This document shows, piece by piece, positions 9,101 to 11,880 of a stretch of 11,880 nucleotides of DNA (the first letter of the stretch is position 1; every line of letters starts with the position of its first letter). A program made the translations under genes and the position numbers. The notes under the pieces are model-generated. The model had not been told where the DNA came from. It searched no databases and saw only the letters and a list, made by a program, of their open reading frames with translations. This DNA comes from an uncultured Oscillibacter sp. Its GTDB lineage: Bacteria > Bacillota > Clostridia > Oscillospirales > Oscillospiraceae. The stretch is from positions 1 through 11,880 of the forward strand of contig CAJUQM010000056.1 of NCBI GenBank assembly GCA_910588005.1, read 5' to 3'.

Positions 9101-9645
9101 CCCTGTACACCAACGTCTCCATCAAGAAGACCGGCTTCGTGGAGGTCATGCCCGGCCAGCAGATCCGCTATGATTTCTCCGGCATCGCCAACAATTCCAC
9201 CACGGCCCTCTCCTCCTTCTACTGGAGGGATACCCTGCCTACGGCTCTGCGGCTGGACAAGATCGTCACCGGAACCTACAACGTGCAGGGGAATTATAAG
9301 ATCGTGTTCAAGACCAACCTGAACGGCGAGTACCGCACCATGTACGACAACCTGAATACCCAGCAGAACAACGTGCTGGACGCCTCTCCCGCCGCTCTGG
9401 GGCTGGCCTCCAACGAGTATGTCACCGAGTTCATGCTCTCCTTCGGCGTGGTACCCGGCAATTTCCGCCAGGTGGAGGCGCCCAGGGTGTACTGCAATGT
9501 GGTCTCCTGGCTCACCGGCGGCACCCAGTTCGTCAACCAGGCGGATGTGGGCGGCGTCTGCAACGGTCAGTGGATCATGGCCACCAGCAGGTGGGTCACC
9601 AGGGTCTACAAGCCCGCCAAACCCCTGCCCCGCACCGGCTATTAA
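3145..9645 (+). CDS. giant thioester/CnaB-repeat surface adhesin with terminal LPRTG
   Basis: 2166 residues; AAGGA SD 6 bases before ATG. Residues 1-32 are a signal peptide (ending ALAAG). Residues about 36-243 form a thioester domain of the TQXA type: Cys75 in GFCGTKGG and Gln143 in NAWVQAIIW are the expected bond pair, used in other Gram-positive adhesins to bind host proteins covalently. Residues 245-1988 hold 18 CnaB/SpaA-like domains of about 90-105 residues. Each has a strand-one Lys (for example K251, K444, K821, K1012, K1805), a Glu in a 'VxExxxPxGY'-like box, and a final Asn, or Asp in domains 1 and 3, so all 18 could form an internal isopeptide bond. Residues 1577-1604 are LPGTGG plus a Gly/Ser linker between domains 14 and 15. 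Residues about 1990-2155 are a different beta-rich domain with C2117 and C2139. The protein ends KPLPRTGY with no hydrophobic tail. Hairpins flank the gene on both sides. A role in mating-pair contact or host attachment is inferred. Confidence 0.9.
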   Translation: MNQFRHLRTRVTALLLAAVCVLGLFPVTALAAGTDTIKLESFGMSGVSYTSPQLGTASLHQMYYDYGGTSRIGFCGTKGGGMGQSLIGQTWGNKTAISDPTVSMMMAYYYSHSTGVFTDRAEALGVNTIWDTTYTWYMNAWVQAIIWRYKQGSLSDPVVGCAEELMAVYNSLEGTHFTSIDEERDGVSFRDRAQLVLDLGNQGVWGDCEVYEYSFTGAGSSTHPASSVQKVMIGDLAVQSTSERYTLIIKKVDATNPTKGLQGAEFHVQAQNGSYSKDVVTGADGTYTLKGLTANTYAVTETAPPPGGYMIDNPGPEYVVLPNGSSNTVTVTFTDTPPTTGEGTIRKVDADDPTKGLAGAVIKITGVDNNFVGTYTTGSGGYLTDVPWDQMPVGSFTAEEMTPPEGYTKSTDQSKVKQTFVWDGKTDVSLVFENDARVKIRLIKLDDSNNPLPGAVFNVLKDGQIVGTEATKADGSITVTDVTEGMYAFVEVSVPAPWAKLTEPVIAHVDQATVNGGGTITVTAADKKLPTLTLLKWDSQTKEAIPGTHFEVKGIHFGFHRDVETGPDGKAVLKNIPVDSYEVIEKSVPDPWVIGEEPTQTVYLGPGEDQQLIFDNLKQPLLTLKKIDADSQAPIPQTVLTVKALDGTYQDDWTTGADGTVSLRVNPGVYEVTEKSVPAPYYLPDKDADRTQTITLRPGDEQTLIFRNRKAPEVTIFKENSITGEPIEHAKFHITYTSNGEAAEAPATIDYGEVFTDAKGEIRVHELGKRLYPGEFTITELEPADGFQLKEPLSQTVIIHGNESKTVRFQNTPLSALVVWKYDSVTGEPVEGAIFQVRYMSGTSGSGGTVIGTYKTGPGGSFTINRLKAGAYLVEELASDGDHVMDTAPQTAYISGKEQDVVQLYFGNSPKGSILVKKIDASTHEPLSDCEFLVTDSHGTMLGDANGKFVTDSAGTILISNINPGTTLVVRETRAKENYILDDVPQTATIKAGQTVTLEFRNQPKGSVTLYKYSSLDRRTPLEGVGFKITFSNGQVVDNIGGKLSSNGIYYTDSEGQINISGVTGTLVFTEISTIPGYLIDENRKSQTIVVNPNDHQSVYFYNQPIGNLVIKKMSSTTKEPLSDVVIRVTRTDGTVVGESNGEFRTDESGFIKIPVEPGGYIVQEVKSKPGYLLDDTPKTIEVKGPGTYNIELFNQPLGSLVIHKYSSLDRKTPLAGVQFKVTYAPGCVVDNENGNVSSNGIYYTGPDGTITIRGIVGTVVVTEQATIPGYTIDPETRSQTIVVNPDDVQHAYFYNSPKNTLIIEKYLEEEGSEHKPLKGVTFLVTDSSGAVVGNSNGEFISGKDGRAVIPGVEPGSTITVREIKVPEGVVLDGIPKSIKISDDGANILRFYNKKVGTLVVRKLDKISKEPLPGVQFELTYAEGGYVDDANGHLSSKGLYTTNANGEIRVPVVGTVVVKELKTLPTHVIDEATRIQTVKVNPADTQTLVVYNEPLCSLTLTKKDAVTGKPVPNTEFTLKDGDGNILGRYTTGSDGTVTVTGLIPNSTVVVVETRVPSNYVLDPTPRTVIVRNGSNTLPGTGGSSGAVDGGTSGGPSGGSSGGNNVTVENIPKTTLTIEKYLETETGNVPLKGVTFLVTDSGGAVVGPDNGEYISDENGRIVIPNLEPGITVTARELKVPDGVVLDSTPKSIKIKGGEGGQTLTFINKSTGGLELIKVNEADKTQRIPGVTFEIRKMDGGLVQTVTTGDNGRIYVNLDAGNYYAVELEAAKGFQVDNTPHYFTVEDGRVTTLTVTNRAVSGILIHKIDSVTKQGIYGVTFLLYDSSENPIGQYSSDDKGYVYINDLPASGRYYLCELENDGYLVDTQLKTVYVTDGTTTEITWENTAVIGQIQITKTSADYNSMNGWPAGTPIPGTEFEIYHYRTNNLVDTIRTDRNGLAVSKPLPLGRYKVVESKAAEFYGLDKTPIEVEIEYAGQIVKTAMTNKALYTNVSIKKTGFVEVMPGQQIRYDFSGIANNSTTALSSFYWRDTLPTALRLDKIVTGTYNVQGNYKIVFKTNLNGEYRTMYDNLNTQQNNVLDASPAALGLASNEYVTEFMLSFGVVPGNFRQVEAPRVYCNVVSWLTGGTQFVNQADVGGVCNGQWIMATSRWVTRVYKPAKPLPRTGY
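5881..7632 (+). repeat. two-domain super-repeat (A-B)3 inside the CnaB array
   Basis: CnaB domains 8-13 alternate between two subtypes. Type A (8, 10, 12) has a 'VTDS.G..(V/L)G..NG.F.(T/S)' core; type B (9, 11, 13) has 'VVD(N/D)...G...S(S/N)NGIYYT'-like cores. Domains 9 and 11 share near-identical DNA stretches exactly 579 bases apart: TCCTCCAACGGCATCTATTA begins at both 6277 and 6856, and AGCCAGAC(T/C)ATCGTGGTC begins at 6400 and 6979. This points to duplication of a 193-residue pair. Domain 15 (from about 7984) is a further A-type copy closest to domain 12. Confidence 0.8.
7873..7956 (+). other. internal LPGTG motif and Gly/Ser-rich linker in the adhesin
   Basis: Codons 1577-1604 encode LPGTGG followed by about 22 residues that are almost all Gly and Ser, placed just before the last strand (VTVENIP) of CnaB domain 14. 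No other domain in the array carries such an insertion. It is either a flexible hinge or a second sortase recognition site. Confidence 0.7.
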
Positions 9646-9665
9646 GCATCATTCCAGCTGTGACA

Positions 9666-9700
9666 ATAGAGGGGCCGCCCGGAAAGGGCGGCCCCTCTAT
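9666..9700 (+). terminator. perfect 15-bp hairpin after the adhesin gene
   Basis: ATAGAGGGGCCGCCC (9666-9680) and its exact reverse complement (9686-9700) enclose a GGAAA loop, 20 bases after the adhesin stop. The following bases, CCATTCATTT, are a poor T-run, so it may be a weak or partial terminator, an attenuator, or an RNA stability or processing element rather than a full stop. The next gene's SD begins only about 16 bases further on. Confidence 0.7.
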
Positions 9701-9729
9701 CCATTCATTTGAATACAGGAGGAACCAAT

Positions 9730-10068
9730 ATGAAATACAGGAAACTGATCCGTATCCTTGCCGCCGTCATGGTGGTGGCGGCCCTCTGCTGCGTCCCCGC
9801 CCTTGCCGCGGGAGCGGGAGATGTGGCCGCCGCGGTGGAGAGTACCTGGAAGGGCGCCGCCACGCAGATCAAGACGGTGGTGGAGAAGGTGGTATTCCCC
9901 GCGCTGGACATGGTTCTCGCCATCGCCTTCTTCACCAAATTGGGTATGGCTTATTTTGACTATCGCAAGCACGGCCAGTTTGAATGGACCGGCCCGGTGA
10001 TCCTCTTCGCCTGCCTGGTCTTCACCCTCACCGCTCCCACCTACATCTGGAGCATCATCGGGATCTGA
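9730..10068 (+). CDS. VirB2-like small two-helix membrane protein (DUF3852-like)
   Basis: 112 residues from ATG 9730, with AGGAGG about 7 bases upstream; an in-frame TTG at 9709 lies before this SD and is less likely. Residues 1-27 are a signal peptide (MKYRKLIRI, hydrophobic core, ALAAG). A short amphipathic stretch (about 30-48) leads to two hydrophobic helices, about 50-68 (VVFPALDMVLAIAFF) and 87-110 (GPVILFACLVFTLT), separated by a basic YFDYRKHG loop. Signal peptide plus two helices is the layout of VirB2/TrbC-type pilin or pore subunits of type IV secretion. I associate proteins of this size and place in Clostridia ICEs with DUF3852, but could not run a profile. The TrbL-like gene two positions on supports a transfer-channel role. 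Confidence 0.7.
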   Translation: MKYRKLIRILAAVMVVAALCCVPALAAGAGDVAAAVESTWKGAATQIKTVVEKVVFPALDMVLAIAFFTKLGMAYFDYRKHGQFEWTGPVILFACLVFTLTAPTYIWSIIGI

Positions 10069-10084
10069 CCGCCACGGGAAGCAG

Positions 10085-10444
10085 ATGACACTTGTGGAGG
10101 AACTGCGGGAGGCCATGAATAAGCACTATCCGGACGCCGTCTGCATCGGAGGGGTCTGCTATTTCCCGCTGGACAGCAGGATTCTGATAAAAGCCGAATT
10201 CACCTCCAGCGGCGGCAATTACAACGGACTCCGGCTGACGGTCCTGAACCGGCGTACCGGCCCAGTGGACTCCGTGACCATTCACTTCTGGGAGCTGCCC
10301 CGCGGTACAAAAGGCACAGTCTCCGGCTGTGACGGGCGGGAGGCTTGGGATATCTACCAGCCCCCGCCCGATATCGGTGCGCTCTCGGAAGCGGCGGAGG
10401 CGTATTTTCGCCTCTTCCGGGAGCCGGACTCAGAAGAGAGGTGA
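10085..10444 (+). CDS. small soluble protein of unknown function in the transfer cluster
   Basis: 119 residues, no signal peptide or membrane segment, mixed alpha/beta by appearance. It begins MTLVEELREAMNKHYPDAV and ends with an acidic Arg/Glu-rich helix. I do not recognise the family. The SD before ATG 10085 is weak (GGAAG, 3 bases upstream); an in-frame ATG at 10115 follows GGGAGG but only by 2 bases, so the start is uncertain by 10 residues. It begins 16 bases after the VirB2-like gene, and its last codons contain the SD of the TrbL-like gene, so the three are probably one operon with coupled translation. An accessory cytoplasmic transfer factor is possible, but only by context. Confidence 0.7.
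   Translation: MTLVEELREAMNKHYPDAVCIGGVCYFPLDSRILIKAEFTSSGGNYNGLRLTVLNRRTGPVDSVTIHFWELPRGTKGTVSGCDGREAWDIYQPPPDIGALSEAAEAYFRLFREPDSEER
10436..10443 (+). promoter_or_regulatory. SD sequence at the stop codon of the small gene, pointing to an ATT start
   Basis: AGAGAGGTGA spans the end of the upstream gene and its TGA stop. GAGGTGA is a 7-base match to the 16S anti-SD. It is about 8 bases before an in-frame ATT at 10451 but about 40 bases before the ATG at 10484, which has no SD of its own. Confidence 0.5.
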
Positions 10445-10483
10445 ACTTCTATTTTTATCTTTGATTTTGTAGCGTCCACCATC

Positions 10484-11350
10484 ATGGACAACCTTGTGGA
10501 CTGGTTCTATGGGCAGGTGGTGGGCTTCCTCGGCAACTTCTTCTCGGTCATGGGGAACATGGGCGTGGAGCTGTTCGAGCTGGACTGGGTGCAGGCCATC
10601 GTCCTCTTTTTCTCCCAGCTGGGCTGGGCGCTGTTCGGCGTCAGCCTGGTGGTCTCCGGGTTTGAATTCGGGATCGAATACTCCTCCGGACGGGGAAATC
10701 TCCGGCAGACCGCCCTCAATGCTATCAAGGGCTTCATGTCTGTCAGCCTGTTCACCGTGGTACCCGTCCGGCTCTACGCCCTGTCGGTATCCTTGCAGGG
10801 GACCTTCGCTATCGGCCTGACCGGGGCGGGAACCAGCATCGGGACTGTGGGGGAACGGATCATCGAGGAGCTGATGAGCGTGGAGAGCCTCGCGGATATG
10901 GCGGGCGCGCCCAGCTTCGGCATGAGTGTCCTCACCAGCCCCATCATGCTTTTATTCTGCATCATCATGATGGCCTACGCGGTAATTAAGGTGTTTTTTG
11001 CGAACCTGAAACGCGGGGGCATCCTGCTCATCCAGATCGCCGTGGGAAGTCTCTATATGTTCAGCGTCCCCAGGGGATACATTGATGGCTTCGTCCAGTG
11101 GATAAAGCAGGTGATCGGCCTGTGCCTGACGGCCTTCCTCCAATCCACCATCCTGGTGGCGGGTCTGATGGTATTTCGGGAAAACGCCCTGTTGGGGCTG
11201 GGCCTCATGCTCTCCGCGGGAGAGGTGCCACGGATCGCCGGGACCTTCGGCCTGGACACCACCACCAGAGCCAACATCATGAGCGCCGTCTATACCGCCC
11301 AGGCTGCCGTCAATACCACCCGCACCGTTGTGCAGGCGGCAGCGAAATAA
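10484..11350 (+). CDS. TrbL/VirB6-like polytopic conjugation channel protein
   Basis: 288 residues from ATG 10484. At least five to six hydrophobic helices are visible: about 36-60 (VQAIVLFFSQLGWALFGVSLVV), 82-103, 145-172 (a long run including IMLLFCIIMMAYAVIKVFF), 176-194, 207-230 and possibly 236-248. A soluble loop rich in Gly, Glu and Ser lies at about 110-142. The C-terminal 35 residues are polar and Thr/Ala-rich. Size and pattern fit the TrbL/VirB6 group of inner-membrane channel components, specifically the form in Clostridia ICEs (I think DUF6045). The frame is open upstream to 10445; an ATT at 10451 is correctly spaced from a strong SD and would add IFIFDFVASTI, so the true protein may be 11 residues longer. 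The gene ends 16 bases before the methyltransferase start. Confidence 0.8.
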   Translation: MDNLVDWFYGQVVGFLGNFFSVMGNMGVELFELDWVQAIVLFFSQLGWALFGVSLVVSGFEFGIEYSSGRGNLRQTALNAIKGFMSVSLFTVVPVRLYALSVSLQGTFAIGLTGAGTSIGTVGERIIEELMSVESLADMAGAPSFGMSVLTSPIMLLFCIIMMAYAVIKVFFANLKRGGILLIQIAVGSLYMFSVPRGYIDGFVQWIKQVIGLCLTAFLQSTILVAGLMVFRENALLGLGLMLSAGEVPRIAGTFGLDTTTRANIMSAVYTAQAAVNTTRTVVQAAAK

Positions 11351-11366
11351 GGACAGGAGAAGAAAA

Positions 11367-11618
11367 ATGCTCACTTTAGGAAGCCTCTTCGATGGGATCG
11401 GCGGCTTCCCTCTGGCGGCGGTCCGGAACGGGATCACGCCGGTCTGGGCCAGCGAGATCGAAGCCTTCCCCATCGAAGTCACAAAACACTATTTCCCCGA
11501 CATGATCCATATTGGGGATATCACAAAACTGGACGGGGCTTTGCTCCCGCCGGTGGACATTGTATGCGGCGGCAGTCCGTGCCAAGACTGTCTGTGGCCG
11601 GAGCGCGTGCCGGGTTAG
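11367..11618 (+). CDS. C5 cytosine DNA methyltransferase, N-terminal fragment (frameshifted)
   Basis: 83 residues from ATG 11367, with AGGAGA 6 bases upstream. LGSLFDGIGGFPLAA near the N-terminus is motif I (SAM binding), ASEIEAFP is motif II, HIGDITKL is motif III, and GGSPCQD is motif IV with the catalytic Cys (C72). Directly after PCQD the frame changes and ends nine residues later at a TAG (11616-11618). Adding one C after base 11588 restores DLSVAGARAGLAG, the usual continuation. As it stands, the product has the catalytic loop but no target-recognition region and should be inactive. Related methyltransferases are frequent on phages and ICEs, where they protect element DNA from host restriction. 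Confidence 0.8.
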   Translation: MLTLGSLFDGIGGFPLAAVRNGITPVWASEIEAFPIEVTKHYFPDMIHIGDITKLDGALLPPVDIVCGGSPCQDCLWPERVPG

Positions 11619-11641
11619 CCGGGTCGCGCTCCGGCCTTTTT
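11596..11641 (+). terminator. terminator-like hairpin inside the methyltransferase gene
   Basis: GGCCGGAGCGCG (11596-11607) and its perfect reverse complement CGCGCTCCGGCC (11625-11636) enclose a 17-base loop and are followed by TTTTT (11637-11641). The premature TAG stop lies in the loop. Geometry fits an intrinsic terminator, although the arms also encode the conserved methyltransferase residues AGAR and RSGL. Confidence 0.6.
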
Positions 11642-11675
11642 ATGGAACAAATTCGGATCGTAAAGGAGATGCGAA

Positions 11676-11880
11676 ATGCAGATGTACAGCGAGGCCGGAC
11701 AGGTATCGCTGTTCGGCCAAGATGGATGTGCTGGGAAAATGTGCCCGGAGCATTCAGCAGCGGAACGCCCAAGGGGGAGGACTTCCGCATCGTCCTCGAG
11801 GAGATCATCCGGGTTAAGGTCGATCCCGTTTATGTCCCTGGACCTCACCCCTGGGCATGGCAACCTGCTGGGCGAATCGT
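11676..11880 (+). CDS. overlapping reading frame with its own SD, partial at window end
   Basis: ATG 11676 lies 7 bases after AAAGGAG (11662-11668), the best start signal in this stretch. The frame encodes MQMYSEAGQVSLFGQDGCAG, then KMCPEHSAAERPRG, a Ser/Arg-rich part, then FMSLDLTPGHGNLLGES, and is open to the edge (68 residues). It differs from the methyltransferase frame, so the same DNA can be read two ways. The start resembles a small phage/ICE protein type that I recall ('SLFG.D...GK..PE.SA'), function unknown. Part of the resemblance could arise because the methyltransferase ENVPGAFS motif read in the +1 frame gives KMCPEHS. Third codon positions look more GC-rich in this frame towards the end, mildly favouring real coding. 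Confidence 0.45.
   Translation, partial: MQMYSEAGQVSLFGQDGCAGKMCPEHSAAERPRGRTSASSSRRSSGLRSIPFMSLDLTPGHGNLLGES

Larger units (their letters stand above)
3877..9108 (+). repeat. array of 18 CnaB/SpaA-like domains
   Basis: Domain starts, as residues of the adhesin, are near 245, 343, 438, 531, 621, 713, 816, 913, 1007, 1108, 1200, 1301, 1398, 1497, 1614, 1711, 1800 and 1891. The repeating signature is a 'LxxxKxD' strand, a '(T/S)G.(D/N)G' turn, a Glu box and a closing 'F.N.P' strand. Most copies are well diverged at the DNA level, so the array is old rather than a recent slippage product, apart from the middle block described separately. Confidence 0.85.
11591..11880 (+). pseudogene. remainder of the C5 methyltransferase in the shifted frame, cut by the window end
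   Basis: Read in the frame of base 11591, the sequence continues as SVAGARAGLAGSRSGLFMEQ, then RIVKEMR, then RPRWMCWENVPGAFSSG with motif VI (ENV), then KGEDFRIVLEEI, and stays open to the window edge. This is exactly what should follow motif IV in the family, so both halves belong to one ancestral gene split by a one-base deletion. No start with an SD serves this frame; an ATG at 11642 has none. Either the gene is truly broken or the deletion is a sequencing error. Confidence 0.75.

Noticed and set aside
9646..9729. A lost sorting tail of the adhesin in another frame after the stop
   Set aside because: None of the three forward frames encodes a hydrophobic helix; the region is short and mostly the hairpin.
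11580..11600. Programmed -1 frameshift in the methyltransferase
   Set aside because: A hairpin lies at a suitable distance, but there is no X-XXY-YYZ slippery heptamer and the tRNAs on CAA and GAC would not re-pair in the new frame.

Overview
The window is GC-rich DNA, tightly packed with genes on the + strand and with strong Shine-Dalgarno (SD) sites of the AGGAGG type. It looks like part of an integrative conjugative element (ICE) of the broad Tn1549/CTn type from a gut Clostridia bacterium (Oscillospiraceae or Lachnospiraceae-like). The evidence is a SpoVG-family gene, a sortase with a thioester/CnaB surface adhesin, a VirB2-like small membrane protein, a TrbL/VirB6-like polytopic protein and a C5 DNA methyltransferase, all collinear. 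The host assignment is inference. No integrase, relaxase, VirB4 or attachment site lies in the window.

Layout: (1) 1-299, 3' end of a SpoVG-like regulator. (2) 314-3057, three exported proteins: a type-I membrane protein of unknown function, a class D-like sortase, and a BIG2-like plus CAP-domain protein, closed by a strong intrinsic terminator at 3085-3120. (3) 3145-9645, a 2166-residue surface protein with a signal peptide, an N-terminal thioester domain (Cys75/Gln143), 18 CnaB/SpaA-like domains, a non-CnaB C-terminal domain, and an LPRTG motif one residue before the stop codon. (4) 9666-9700, a perfect 15-bp hairpin. (5) 9730-11350, transfer-pore genes: a VirB2-like two-helix protein, a small soluble protein of unknown function, and a TrbL-like protein. 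(6) 11367-11880, a C5 cytosine methyltransferase broken by a one-base frameshift directly after its PCQD motif. A terminator-like hairpin sits at the break, and a second reading frame with its own SD starts inside the remainder.

How the genes may work together (inference): the sortase and giant adhesin form a surface module carried within the transfer operon. The thioester domain could bond covalently to a recipient cell or host surface, the isopeptide-locked CnaB stalk would hold it far from the donor, and the sortase would process the LPxTG motif. The membrane protein and CAP protein are co-encoded partners. The VirB2-like and TrbL-like proteins would belong to the mating channel. The most unusual points are the adhesin C-terminus, which has a sortase motif but no hydrophobic sorting tail; a second, internal LPGTG in a Gly/Ser linker; a possible ATT start for the TrbL-like gene; and the broken, hairpin-bearing, doubly readable methyltransferase.
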